In this document: piece after piece, positions 51,272 through 59,853 of the stretch | How the letters are laid out: each line of letters begins with the position of its first letter | Numbering within the stretch: the first letter of the stretch is position 1 | Assembly: GCF_019400745.1 (NCBI RefSeq) | Contig: NZ_WJIB01000008.1 | Span: 271,454-335,453 of the forward strand | From: Cohnella sp. CFH 77786 | Lineage (GTDB): Bacteria; Bacillota; Bacilli; Paenibacillales; Paenibacillaceae | DNA: 64,000 nt | Direction of reading: 5' to 3' | Notes under the pieces: generated by a model | What the model was told of the DNA's origin: nothing | Seen by the model: the letters and a program-made list of their open reading frames with translations, nothing else | Database searches by the model: none | Translations under genes and position numbers: made by a program

Positions 51272-51383
51272 AAAAAACAGAAGGAGGCAAGGGGGAACTC
51301 CCCTTACCTCTGCCCAGGCGATCGGCCATATGAGTATGTGCTCCCCCGTGGTACTCCACGTTTCGCCAGTTACACATACTGAA
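51272..51383 (-). promoter_or_regulatory. ZTP (pfl) riboswitch with intrinsic terminator upstream of folD
   Basis: Read on the minus strand, AGTATGTG (about 51379) pairs with CACATACT. Inside it lie TAACTGGCG, the hairpin CGTGG / CCACG and GGGGGAGCA, followed by CCGATCGCCTGGGCA (51311-51327). These are the conserved elements of the ZTP/pfl aptamer, including the pseudoknot strand. An expression platform follows: a GAGGTAAGGGGA / TCCCCCTTGCCTCC stem (51283-51310) and TTCTGTTTTTT. ZTP binding, which signals 10-formyl-THF shortage, should disrupt the terminator and turn on folD. Confidence 0.92.
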
Positions 51384-51474
51384 GATTTTACTTTATTTTA
51401 GCAGAAATATGCGAAAAGACAATGTTGCAATTACTTTCAGTTAGCTGAACGCCGCTGACCTTGAATAAGCCTCA

Positions 51475-51990
51475 TCAAGAACGATACCACTTTCTTAGCT
51501 GATTGATATGTGCTTGATGATAGCGGCTATGGTCGGCCATATGCCATAAGCCCCAACGCAGGGTTGCTTGCTTTTCATTTTCATGTCCAAAGGTGACAAC
51601 CTGATCCAGATCACCATCCGTTAATTGTGAACAGGAATCTTTCAACATACTTAATACACCTTCATATTTAGACATAAGCGTGTTCAGCGACATCCCTTTG
51701 ACCATCGGAAGCCGATTATTTTCATCGATCATGGGACCATATTCTTCTATTAATGACTGAGGAAGCGGCTGCCCCTTGATTCTATAAACCCAATTCAGAT
51801 CAACATACGTGATATGTTTGATAAGCTGAGCTGTACTATTGGAATTGTGATCGGGTCCCTTGTAATCCAGTTTTTCTTGCGACATGCCATCCGTGATGAA
51901 TCGCAGCCGCTCGCTGTTCTCTTTTACAGCGGAGTATAAGATTCCCACCATGGGTGACATATTGGCTTCGCCTTTTAAATCATAGAACAT
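51475..51990 (-). CDS. DinB family protein
   Basis: 171 residues. A four-helix bundle with TAQLIKHITYVDLNW and LWHMADHSRYHQAHINQLRKW; the His residues in these segments match the DinB metal site pattern. DinB/YfiT-like proteins include bacillithiol-dependent transferases, but the substrate is unknown. AGGAGGAGGAG precedes the ATG. Confidence 0.88.
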   Translation of the reverse strand: MFYDLKGEANMSPMVGILYSAVKENSERLRFITDGMSQEKLDYKGPDHNSNSTAQLIKHITYVDLNWVYRIKGQPLPQSLIEEYGPMIDENNRLPMVKGMSLNTLMSKYEGVLSMLKDSCSQLTDGDLDQVVTFGHENEKQATLRWGLWHMADHSRYHQAHINQLRKWYRS

Positions 51991-52004
51991 CCTAGCTCCT
52001 CCTC

Positions 52005-52340
52005 CTAATGTGAATCAGGATTCGTTTCATATAACGCAAGACCCCATTTTCCGCCGAAGATGATGTCTTTTTTTGTTTTAGGGTCACCGTGACTATAAAC
52101 TATACTGCTTAAACCGTCGTCGTCGCCCATCTTGAATTTACCTTCTTCGCAAGTGATATAACCAAATTTCATTACCGGCTCTGCTGACGTATTTGTTTCT
52201 TTCAAGCGATACTGTTTCCCTTCCCACTCCAGCGTCATAGGTGGATTTTCGCACGAAGACGATTGTCCTATCACTGTTGAACATCCAGCAACTAATAATG
52301 CAGTAAAAGAAACGAAAGCCGCAATCTTGATGAATTTCAT
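52005..52340 (-). CDS. Small putative lipoprotein
   Basis: 111 residues. The signal peptide IKIAAFVSFTALLVAGC ends in a lipobox with Cys20, so the product is probably a lipid-anchored extracytoplasmic protein. Two further Cys residues (SSSCENPP and ITCEEGK) could form a disulfide. I do not recognise the domain. It ends 15 bp before the DinB gene start, so the two may be co-transcribed. Confidence 0.75.
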   Translation of the reverse strand: MKFIKIAAFVSFTALLVAGCSTVIGQSSSCENPPMTLEWEGKQYRLKETNTSAEPVMKFGYITCEEGKFKMGDDDGLSSIVYSHGDPKTKKDIIFGGKWGLALYETNPDSH

Positions 52341-52733
52341 GGTTGAGCAGCTCCTTATATTAGGCTGCTTAATTGACGTTCTTGCCGAAGTAAAGTTGCA
52401 ACGATCGTTTCACAAATCTGCACGTCCGTATGATAAGGTCAACCGTACCCGGACACAAGTTTTCAAAATGTGATGGAATCGACTTGTAAACGGAACCCGG
52501 AGCCAAAAACGAAAGAGACCGCCAGATTGGCGATCCCTTTGGATCGTTAAGCGCGTATTCCTTGTATTGGTTCCGGCACGGTGCGCCCAGCGAATAAGAG
52601 ATTCCGTGCTCGCTCAAGTCGGCTGAGCACGACCAGCGCGCAGCCAATCTATAACGGTGGCCGGAGAAGGGAGCCTTATGGTCCGAGAAGGCCCGCTTCG
52701 GCGATATCCGGTTTTGCAAGTCGATGCCAATCG
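52341..52733. other. Intergenic stretch without a supportable gene
   Basis: About 390 bp. A minus-strand frame stays open over most of it but has no start or ribosome-binding site and resembles no family I know. GATCCAAAGGGATC-like and TGAGC ... GCTCA dyads occur. It may be an eroded gene. Confidence 0.4.
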
Positions 52734-53639
52734 TCACGCGTTCTTCGGTTTCACGGGGATGTAAATGTCCATCTGCAGAAGCTCGTTCTTGTCCCGGTGG
52801 CACCTCTCGTCATACCATTCGAACTCGACCGTGCCTGCATGTTCGTAGCCGGAGTGCGGGAACCACTCTTCCCATATCGATTTCCAGGAGGCTTGGATGG
52901 TAGGCGAGAAATCCTCCGGCGAAGATTTCGGCGTCGTGAACACGGCGTACGTCCCGGCGGGGAACTCCCGGCAAACCATATCTTCCGGCACGTTGTCGAA
53001 ATGCTCGGCCTCCATCCCGATGATGTACGTAAACGTGTCGGCTTCCGGATCGAAATCCGCGCACAAGCCGAGCTCGACGGGGTTGTCCCGGGGGATGACG
53101 TTCGGAATGCGGCTCCACTTCCGATTTTCCAAATAATCCGACCAGAACGCAGGTACTTCTTTCAAATTTCTCCCTTCTATGTTCGTCGTTTGCAGTCCGT
53201 ATCCGATCACCTTGAAAGCCGGCTTCTCGACGATTCGGTATTCCATTCGGATGCCTCCCAAATAAGGATTGTACATGCGCCGAAGCACGTTGGCTTGCGG
53301 GTAAGGCGCCGTGCGGATGTTCCGCTTGCGGTACTCCCCCGGCGTCATGCCGAACATTTTCTTGAACGCGCGGGTGAACGTTTCATGGGTCTGAAAGCCG
53401 TAATCCAGCGCGATGTCGACGATTCTCCGGTCCGGATCCGAGAGATCGCCCGCCGCCCTCGCCAGCCTTCTTTTCCGCACGTACTCCATCACGGAATCCC
53501 CGACCATGGATTGGAACACCCGGTGAAAATGGAAGTCGGAAAAACCGGCGGTTTCCGCCAGGCCGCGCAAAGTCAGCGGTTCGTCCAAACGCGCCTCGAT
53601 ATGGTCGATGGTCTTCTGAATACGGCGATGGTAACCCAT
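52734..53639 (-). CDS. AraC family regulator with GyrI-like effector domain
   Basis: 301 residues. Residues 8-106 are the AraC double helix-turn-helix (LTLRGLAETAGFSDFHFHRVFQSMVG and IALDYGFQTHETFTRAFKKMFGMTPGEYR). Residues 125-300 are a GyrI-like/AraC_E_bind domain (YRIVEKPAFKVIGYG, MVCREFPAGTYAVFTT, WEEWFPHSGYEHAG), which binds cationic or hydrophobic compounds in relatives such as Rob and BmrR. AraC-type domain order is reversed compared with classical AraC. It probably regulates a nearby gene or itself. Confidence 0.93.
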   Translation of the reverse strand: MGYHRRIQKTIDHIEARLDEPLTLRGLAETAGFSDFHFHRVFQSMVGDSVMEYVRKRRLARAAGDLSDPDRRIVDIALDYGFQTHETFTRAFKKMFGMTPGEYRKRNIRTAPYPQANVLRRMYNPYLGGIRMEYRIVEKPAFKVIGYGLQTTNIEGRNLKEVPAFWSDYLENRKWSRIPNVIPRDNPVELGLCADFDPEADTFTYIIGMEAEHFDNVPEDMVCREFPAGTYAVFTTPKSSPEDFSPTIQASWKSIWEEWFPHSGYEHAGTVEFEWYDERCHRDKNELLQMDIYIPVKPKNA

Positions 53640-53755
53640 GCTGCGTCCTCCCGTTTGACGAAGTCAAAATCTCGCCACTCGTTCTGCAACCAATATAGCA
53701 CGGACCGGATCTCCGATTTTGACGTTTTTTGCTATGAATCACTGCAAAAGAAATA

Positions 53756-53821
53756 CCCGCTCCTCCTCAAATAGGGAGTTTGACAACAAAGTCAAATTCT
53801 CACCTCTTGAGGAGAAACGGG
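53756..53821. promoter_or_regulatory. Nested inverted repeats between two minus-strand genes
   Basis: An outer repeat CCCG-C-TCCTCCTCAA ... TTGAGGAG-AAA-CGGG encloses TTTGAC-AACAAA-GTCAAA (about 53779-53796). A similar GAAGTCAAAATCTC box lies next to the AraC-GyrI gene start at about 53659-53672. It could be a terminator-like structure after the Gfo gene or an operator with GTCAAA half-sites; there is no T-run. Confidence 0.45.
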
Positions 53822-53843
53822 CAAGCCGGATGGATGGGAGATT

Positions 53844-54938
53844 TTATTCCGTAAGGGAAGCCGGCAGTTCGACCGACACTTCCCTGCGCTGCTCCGCCGA
53901 GCGCAGCACACCGTCGATGATCGCCTGCTGGATCAGGATCTGATGCCCTGGAATCGGCGCGGGACGGCCGTCCCGCAAGGCTTCCGCGAAATCGTGGACC
54001 TTCGCGTCGAACAGGTTGATCTTATGCTCGATCAGCGGCACCCGCGTCTCCGTATGCCCGCCGAAATCGTCGTAGTACATCGTCATCGAGCCGATGCTGC
54101 CGTCCCATACGCCCGACCAAGGTCCGGTTCCGGCCGGGGTAACCTTCAGCCCCGCGTCGCTGCCCAGGAAGAGCGTCGGACCGAGCGTATCCATGTGCAT
54201 GGCCCAAGAGATTTTAAACTGGAGCACCAGATCGTTTTCGAACCGCACCAGCGCAACCCCGAAATCTTCCACCTCGAACCGCTCGGCCTCCGGATGGTAA
54301 AGCTTGTTCGTGCCGAACCGGTTCGACGTGAACGCCGAGACGGTCAGCGGTCTTGGGTGTCCCAGCGTGTTGAGCGCCAAATCGAGCGAATAGCAGCCGA
54401 TGTCGGCCATCGCCCCGGCACCGGCCAGGTCCTTGCGGATGAACGTGCCGCCCGGCATGCCCCGCCGTCTGCCCCCGCCGGTCTCCACGTAATAAACGTT
54501 GCCGAGACGTCCGGACTGCACGATCTCCTGCAATTTTTTCATGTTCGGGTCGTACCGGGGCTGGAAGCCGATCGTCAGCATCCGGCCGGATTGCCGAGAA
54601 GCCTGTGCCATGTCGATCGCCTGGTCCAGCGTGACCGACATCGGTTTCTCCAGCAGCACGTTCTTGCCGGCGCGCAAGGCGTCCACGGAAGTGCGGTGAT
54701 GCGATACGTTCGGGGTGCAAATGCTGACGCCGTCCAAATCCAGCTTCAGCAGCTCCTCGTGGCCGTCGAAAGCCTGTGCGTCCCGCAAGCCGAGCGAATC
54801 CGCGAATTGCCGGGCTCGTCCCGGCACCACGTCCGCCACGGCGACGACTTCGACGTAATCCAGTTTGCGGTAGGCTTCCGCGTGATACCGCGCGATGCCT
54901 CCCGTTCCGATGATGCCGATCGCAAGTTTCCTGCTCAT
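53844..54938 (-). CDS. Gfo/Idh/MocA family oxidoreductase
   Basis: 364 residues. The N-terminal Rossmann fold has IGIIGTGGIARYHAEAY, VAVADVVPGRA and CTPNVSHH; EKPMSVTLDQA carries the catalytic Lys of the EKP motif; GAMADIGCYSLDLAL is the substrate-domain D-x-x-x-H-type segment, here with Tyr in place of the usual His. It is an NAD(P)-dependent sugar or inositol dehydrogenase of unknown substrate. Its start overlaps the stop of the AraC gene (ATGA), so it is co-translated with its regulator. Confidence 0.9.
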   Translation of the reverse strand: MSRKLAIGIIGTGGIARYHAEAYRKLDYVEVVAVADVVPGRARQFADSLGLRDAQAFDGHEELLKLDLDGVSICTPNVSHHRTSVDALRAGKNVLLEKPMSVTLDQAIDMAQASRQSGRMLTIGFQPRYDPNMKKLQEIVQSGRLGNVYYVETGGGRRRGMPGGTFIRKDLAGAGAMADIGCYSLDLALNTLGHPRPLTVSAFTSNRFGTNKLYHPEAERFEVEDFGVALVRFENDLVLQFKISWAMHMDTLGPTLFLGSDAGLKVTPAGTGPWSGVWDGSIGSMTMYYDDFGGHTETRVPLIEHKINLFDAKVHDFAEALRDGRPAPIPGHQILIQQAIIDGVLRSAEQRREVSVELPASLTE

Positions 54939-55975
54939 GACCGTTCTTCCTTTCGTATGGGGGCAGCAGCCGGCCGGCCGGAGGCTCCGTAAGCCCGCCG
55001 GTACGCGGTCGGCGTCATGCCGAATTTGTTTTTGAATACCGGAAACAAATAGTTCGGGGTGGCATACCCGTGCGCGAGCGCGATTTCCTCGATCGGCCGG
55101 TCCGATCCGACCAGGTCGGCGCAGACGCCGCCTAACCGGACATGTTCCACGTATTCGCGGAACGTCGTCTGGCCCTCGGTCCGGAAAATCCGCTGCAGCT
55201 GCCGGGGACTGACGTTCACCCGTTCCGCGACCTCTTCCAGCGAAATCGGGAGACTTTCGTTATCCTGGATGAATTGGGACGCCAGCTGAAAACGGTGGTC
55301 GTTCATGTCCCGCATGGGAATCGAGGGCACCCGGCTTTTATGGGCGTATAATCGGGTGGACCGAAGCAGGATTTGCGTGACGGCCATTTTGAGGAGCGTA
55401 TGGAAACCCGGCGCCTCCTCTTCCCACAGCCGATAAGCTTCCAAGAACATGCCCATCGCGTTGTAAGTGTCCCATACCGGTTCCAGGGGGAAACGCCGCA
55501 GCGTCTCCATGCACGCTTCCGCTTCGTTCCGCTCCAGATCTCCCCCGAACTCGGCGTCGGGCTCTGAGCCGGGCGGGCGATGGAGCGGGACGATTTCGCA
55601 ATGGAGACAGAGCTCATGCATCGGATCGTCCGGATCCGACTCCTGGTAATGGACGACGTCCGGACCGGTCAAATAGAAGAGGCCTTCGTGCAAATCGAAA
55701 AGCTGATCCTCGAGGATGACCTTGCCTTTGCCTTTGGGAATGAAATGGAACTCGTACTCGGAATGTTTGTGGAAAGAGATGATCTGCCCCGGCTGAAACA
55801 CGGTCAGATGGCATCTCAGCACGCGGATGCCGTATCCGCCCCAGCGGAAACGGAGATCCAGCCGGTCCAGCGCGTCCCACTTGCCCAGCATCCGGGCAAA
55901 CGGAAACGGCGCCGGTCCTGACTTGCGTTCTCCACGTGCTTTGTCTTCCGCCGCCGTTTCCGTTCTCCGGTTCAT
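54935..55975 (-). CDS. AraC family regulator with cupin sensor domain
   Basis: 346 residues. The cupin domain is seen in FQPGQIISFHKHSEYEFHFIPKGKG and DLHEGLFYLTGPDVVHYQ. The C-terminal helix-turn-helix pair is SLEEVAERVNVSPRQLQRIFRTEGQTTFREYVEHVRL and IEEIALAHGYATPNYLFPVFKNKFGMTPTAYRRAYG. Such regulators sense sugars. It lies between two Gfo/Idh/MocA genes on one strand. Confidence 0.92.
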   Translation of the reverse strand: MNRRTETAAEDKARGERKSGPAPFPFARMLGKWDALDRLDLRFRWGGYGIRVLRCHLTVFQPGQIISFHKHSEYEFHFIPKGKGKVILEDQLFDLHEGLFYLTGPDVVHYQESDPDDPMHELCLHCEIVPLHRPPGSEPDAEFGGDLERNEAEACMETLRRFPLEPVWDTYNAMGMFLEAYRLWEEEAPGFHTLLKMAVTQILLRSTRLYAHKSRVPSIPMRDMNDHRFQLASQFIQDNESLPISLEEVAERVNVSPRQLQRIFRTEGQTTFREYVEHVRLGGVCADLVGSDRPIEEIALAHGYATPNYLFPVFKNKFGMTPTAYRRAYGASGRPAAAPIRKEERS

Positions 55976-56029
55976 GCTCCTCGGCTCCTTGTTCTCTGTG
56001 GCGTTCTTCCGGCTTCAGGCGCCAGCCCG

Positions 56030-57016
56030 TCAGGCCAATTCGCTCAGCTTGATCGGCCGGTTTTCCAGGGCGGAGCGGTTCGCCGCCTCCATCAACCTCG
56101 TCAAATCGACCGCCATCGTCACGTTATCTTCGGCAACCGTTCCTTGGCGGATATGGTCGATCCACTGGCTGAACGCCGTCGGCCGGCCCGCCGGAAGCGG
56201 CACGGCGTCCCAGCCGTTCCCGAGCAGACTGCTTCGAAGCAGCATCCGGTCGTCCGGGAATCCGTACAGCAGCGTGCCGTCCGTCCCGTGCAGCTCGATG
56301 CTGAACGGGGAATGGCTGTTGACGAAGCCGGCTTCGACGATGCCGACGGCTCCGTTCCCGTATTGGAGCACGGCGACCGCGTTGTCTTCCACTTCCTTGC
56401 CGGTTACGTAACCGTAGGTCGCGCTCACCGAATCGGGAACGCCGAGAAAACGGCGGACCAAGTACATCGGATGGCAGCCGAGGTCGATCAGCGCACCGCC
56501 GCGGCACTGCTCCAGCGAGAAGAAATGCGGCGGAAGCCAGCCCGCGGTCGCGCCGTTGTGAGACAGCCGTGCCCGGGCCATCGTCAGTTTGCCGAGAAGC
56601 CCCTCCGCCAGTACCCGTTCCACGGCTGCCGCGTAACCGTCATACAGGCGCGGCAACGATACGGTTAATTTGACGCCCGCTTCCTCCACCGCCTGAAGAA
56701 TGTCGCGGACTTCACGGTATGTCGCCGCCACGACCTTTTCGGTGAAAATATGCTTGCCGGCGTTCGCCGCCTTCAACATAACGTCGCGATGCAGGTTCGT
56801 CGGGGCATCCACCACCACGGCGTCGATATCCCCTTGGCTCAGCATTTCATCCAACGACTCGAAGTATGGCACGCCGTATTTCTCCGCTTTCCCGCGCCCG
56901 CGCGCCGGTTCCTCGTCCCATATCGCGGCGAGCTCGGTCTCCGAGTGCTCCAGCACTTGCTTCGTATAATCTTCCGCATGGACATGCCAGTAGCTGATCT
57001 TCCCTATCCGTATCAA
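56030..57016 (-). CDS. Gfo/Idh/MocA family oxidoreductase
   Basis: About 328 residues. It starts IRIGKISYWHVHAEDYTKQV, a variant of the Rossmann start in which the glycine loop is replaced by WHVHA, a subgroup lacking the GxGxxG loop. VVVDAPTNLH and FTEKVVAATYREV (EKP replaced by EKV) follow, then GGALIDLGCHPMYLV with the conserved Asp and His. The atypical loop and EKV may mean altered cofactor use. TTG 57016 fits the family N-terminus; GTG 57025 is the alternative. It is the first gene of the Gfo-AraC-Gfo set. Confidence 0.85.
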   Translation of the reverse strand: MIRIGKISYWHVHAEDYTKQVLEHSETELAAIWDEEPARGRGKAEKYGVPYFESLDEMLSQGDIDAVVVDAPTNLHRDVMLKAANAGKHIFTEKVVAATYREVRDILQAVEEAGVKLTVSLPRLYDGYAAAVERVLAEGLLGKLTMARARLSHNGATAGWLPPHFFSLEQCRGGALIDLGCHPMYLVRRFLGVPDSVSATYGYVTGKEVEDNAVAVLQYGNGAVGIVEAGFVNSHSPFSIELHGTDGTLLYGFPDDRMLLRSSLLGNGWDAVPLPAGRPTAFSQWIDHIRQGTVAEDNVTMAVDLTRLMEAANRSALENRPIKLSELA

Positions 57017-57033
57017 CAGCCTCACCCTTTACT

Positions 57034-57122
57034 GTAAATATACGACATGATCAGAAGATAGCATAGATGTCTCCTTTAAAATAATGCACTTTAGTGCCAA
57101 TCGAACTATAGATTTACGACAT
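57034..57122. promoter_or_regulatory. Repeated TACGACAT boxes and a short palindrome in the divergent spacer
   Basis: TATACGACAT (57039-57048) and TTTACGACAT (57113-57122) are direct repeats 74 bp apart, about seven helical turns. Between them lies the perfect palindrome GCACTTTAGTGC-like GCACT-TT-AGTGC (57086-57097). Together they are candidate sites for the neighbouring AraC regulator. Confidence 0.45.
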
Positions 57123-57302
57123 ACAATGAGGATGCAGCTTCGACATTCGTCACTGGCGTGGATTTCACTCTACTGGACCAGTATGTGATTTCTATACGGA
57201 TTGGGGGCCATGAAGGCCGGTTCGTCGTTCGCTTCATTGACGGCTCTTGATTCCTCCCTTGCCGAACGATACGATGGGGATAACCTTGAACAAGGAGAAC
57301 GC

Positions 57303-58493
57303 ATGATGAACCCGATCAAACAGAAGATACGCTCCGCGATCGCGGCCCAGGCAGCGAATTTGAAGGAAATCGCCGTCTATATCGGGGCCCATCCCGAATT
57401 GGGACACGAAGAGAAGCTCGCTTCGGCCCGGCTGTCCGGGGAATTGGAGAAACTCGGGTATGAGGTGGAAAGAGGCACGCTCGGCCTTGCGACGGCGTTC
57501 GTCGCCGAATACCGCTCCGGCAAACCGGGACCGACCGTGGCCTTGCTTGCGGAATACGACGCGCTGCCGGATATCGGCCATGCGTGCGGCCATCACCTCA
57601 TCTGTACGATGGCGCTCGGCGCGGCGGCCGGCCTGCGCGCCGTGCTCGACGAGACGGGCGGTACCGTGCGGGTGTACGGCACCCCGGCCGAGGAAACGAA
57701 AGGCGCCAAGGTAGACATGGCCGCCGCCGGCCTGTTCGATTCCTGCGACATCGCCCTCATGGCCCATCCCTACCACTCCTACGAGAAATCGGGAACGTCG
57801 CTCGCGATGGACGCGCTGCAATTCGAATTCCACGGCAAGCCGGCGCATGCCGCCGCGAATCCCGAGCTCGGGATCAATGCCTTGGACGCCGTAATCCAAC
57901 TGTTCAACTCCGTGAACGCGCTTCGACAGCAGACACCGGACCATGCGCGGATCCACGGGATCATTACCGAAGGCGGAAAAGCGCCTAACATCATTCCGGA
58001 TTACGCCGTCGCCCAGTTCTATACCCGTTCCGCGAACCGCGATTACACGAACGAGCTTACCCGCCGGGTGACCGCCTGCGCGGAAGCGGCCGCCTTGGCG
58101 ACCGGTTGCCGATTGGTGACAAGCAACTTCGAATACTCGTACGATGAGTTGCGGACGAACGAAACGCTGTCCGACGTTTTCACGGCCAACCTGATCGAAG
58201 CGGGCATCGCGCCGGAGGCGATCCGCGAGAGCAAGGACCACGGCTCGCTCGATCTCGGCAACGTGTCGCTGCGCTGTCCGGCAATCCACCCGTTCGTTCA
58301 GGTGGTGGACCAGCCGTATAACCTCCACACGGAAGAATTCCGCGATGCCGCCCAACTGGACCGGGCCTACGACGCGATGGTGTTCGGCGCCACGATGCTT
58401 GCGTTCACCGCCGCCGACGTACTGACCGATCCGGACCTCGCACTGCGCATCCGCCGGGAATTCGACCGATCGGTGCCCGGCGTTCGGGAGTAA
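57303..58493 (+). CDS. M20 family amidohydrolase (AbgB/HipO-like)
   Basis: 396 residues. Metal-binding HACGHH, YGTPAEETKGAK with the catalytic Glu, and ALMAHPYH define the M20D amidohydrolase group; the dimerisation domain starts at FEFHGKPAHAAANPE. ESKDHGSLDLGNVS near the C-terminus supplies the last ligand. Likely reactions are hydrolysis of N-acyl amino acids or aminobenzoyl-glutamate. ATG 57303 follows AAGGAGAA; the frame is open further upstream but unsupported. It is divergent from the Gfo-AraC-Gfo genes. Confidence 0.9.
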   Translation: MMNPIKQKIRSAIAAQAANLKEIAVYIGAHPELGHEEKLASARLSGELEKLGYEVERGTLGLATAFVAEYRSGKPGPTVALLAEYDALPDIGHACGHHLICTMALGAAAGLRAVLDETGGTVRVYGTPAEETKGAKVDMAAAGLFDSCDIALMAHPYHSYEKSGTSLAMDALQFEFHGKPAHAAANPELGINALDAVIQLFNSVNALRQQTPDHARIHGIITEGGKAPNIIPDYAVAQFYTRSANRDYTNELTRRVTACAEAAALATGCRLVTSNFEYSYDELRTNETLSDVFTANLIEAGIAPEAIRESKDHGSLDLGNVSLRCPAIHPFVQVVDQPYNLHTEEFRDAAQLDRAYDAMVFGATMLAFTAADVLTDPDLALRIRREFDRSVPGVRE

Positions 58494-58671
58494 ATGCAGG
58501 AATCGCGGATGAAAGTTCCTTTATTCCCCGCCTTCGCTTGGGCTGTGCATCATCAGTCACCAAGCATTTGCAAAATCTGAGTCAGGGGGATACCTGCTGT
58601 CACGACCGGAAAGCGAGGAGAGCCCCCTGCCCGCCGTCACCATGAACGCGTGGTCCATTCCGCTTAGAACG

Positions 58672-58716
58672 AAGAAATCCCGGAAGCCGCCCATCGTGGC
58701 GGATCCGGGATTTCTT
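58672..58716 (-). terminator. Terminator between convergent M20 and aldo/keto reductase genes
   Basis: A 13-bp perfect stem AAGAAATCCCGGA / TCCGGGATTTCTT encloses a second GCCGCC / GGCGG hairpin. There is no clear T-run beyond the stem on either strand. It is 18 bp past the reductase stop. Confidence 0.75.
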
Positions 58717-58733
58717 GGCTAATCGCAGCCTTA

Positions 58734-59687
58734 TTACGCCTGCCCGCCGCTCATGATGCGCTCGATGGCGGCGATCGTATCTTCCGTCAGCGCGACGCCG
58801 GAAGCCTTGACGTTCTCTTCGACCTGCTCCGGCCGGCTGGCTCCGACGAGCGCGCTGGCCACGTTCCGCTGACGAAGAATCCATGCCAGCGCGAGCTGAC
58901 CGGTCGTCAGCCCAAGCCCACTCGCCAGTGCGCCCAGCTGCTTCACCTGATCCAGCTTCTCCTGCGTTAAGTTCTTACGGACCCACTCCAGCTGCGCGGC
59001 GCGGCTATCCTCGGGAATCCGGTCGAGCGAATCGTATTTCCCGGCGAGCAAGCCTTGCGCCAGCGGCGACCAGACGATTTGCCCGATCCCTTTGTCCTCG
59101 CCGAGCGGGATGACTTCCTTCTCGATATACCGCTCGAACAGGTTATATTGCGGCTGGTTGACAACGATTCGGTCCAGCAACCAGCGGTCGGCCACACCGA
59201 GCGCTTCCGCCATTTGGGCCGCTGTCCACTCGCTCACGCCCACGTACAGCACTTTGCCTTGGCGGACGAAATCGTCCATGGCACGCAACGTTTCTTCCAG
59301 GGGCGTTTCCGGATCGAACCGGTGGCAATAGTAGATATCGACGTAGTCGGTGCCCAGCCGCTTGAGGCTCGCGTGGAGCTGCTCCGTGACGTGCTTGCGG
59401 GAAAGTCCGCGGTCGTTCGGACCGTCGCCCATCGGCCAGAAAACTTTCGTCGCGAGCACGTAGCTGTCCCGGGGATACTCCTTCAGCACCGCCCCCATCA
59501 CCTTCTCGGCTTCGCCCCGGTGGTAGACGTTCGCGGTATCGAAATGGTTGACCCCCAGGTCGTATGCCCTTCGGATCGCGTTCGCGGCTCTCTCCTGCTC
59601 GACGTAACCTCCGTACGTCAGCCAGCTTCCCAGACTGATCTCGCTCACTTTCAGGCCGGATCGGCCCATTCTGCGATATTGCACGGC
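58734..59687 (-). CDS. Aldo/keto reductase
   Basis: About 317 residues. The catalytic tetrad is visible as Asp in FDTANVYHRGEAE, Tyr in the same segment, Lys in ATKVFW and His in YYCHRFDP. GASRPEQVEENV is the conserved NADPH-binding end. The sequence is closest in style to KCNAB/YghZ-type reductases (QYRRMGRSGLKVSEISLGSW). GTG 59687 was chosen because AGAGGAGG lies 7 nt upstream; the ATG at 59711 lacks a site. It is divergent from an HxlR regulator, its probable repressor. Confidence 0.93.
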   Translation of the reverse strand, partial: AVQYRRMGRSGLKVSEISLGSWLTYGGYVEQERAANAIRRAYDLGVNHFDTANVYHRGEAEKVMGAVLKEYPRDSYVLATKVFWPMGDGPNDRGLSRKHVTEQLHASLKRLGTDYVDIYYCHRFDPETPLEETLRAMDDFVRQGKVLYVGVSEWTAAQMAEALGVADRWLLDRIVVNQPQYNLFERYIEKEVIPLGEDKGIGQIVWSPLAQGLLAGKYDSLDRIPEDSRAAQLEWVRKNLTQEKLDQVKQLGALASGLGLTTGQLALAWILRQRNVASALVGASRPEQVEENVKASGVALTEDTIAAIERIMSGGQA

Positions 59688-59853
59688 AATTCCTCCTCTT
59701 CTTTCGGCCATCTTGCAGACAACCGGTTCTAGATGACATTTTACGCTTCCGCCTTTACAATGAGAAGAAGTGAAACGTTTCTCACTTCATGAACGCAAAT
59801 GCCGCTAACTATACGAAATACACGAACTAACTTTATTTTAGGAGGCGTCCTCC

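Noticed and set aside
51272..51383. Tetrahydrofolate (THF) riboswitch as alternative for the folD leader
   Set aside because: The conserved segments TAACTGGCG, the GGGGGAGCA turn and CCGATCGCCTGGGCA fit the ZTP/pfl aptamer and not the THF aptamer.
58600..58884. Minus-strand frame downstream of the aldo/keto reductase
   Set aside because: It overlaps the real reductase 3' end in another frame; a short coding-like stretch (RFPVVTAGIPLTQILQMLGD) lies nearby but has no start and is too short to call.
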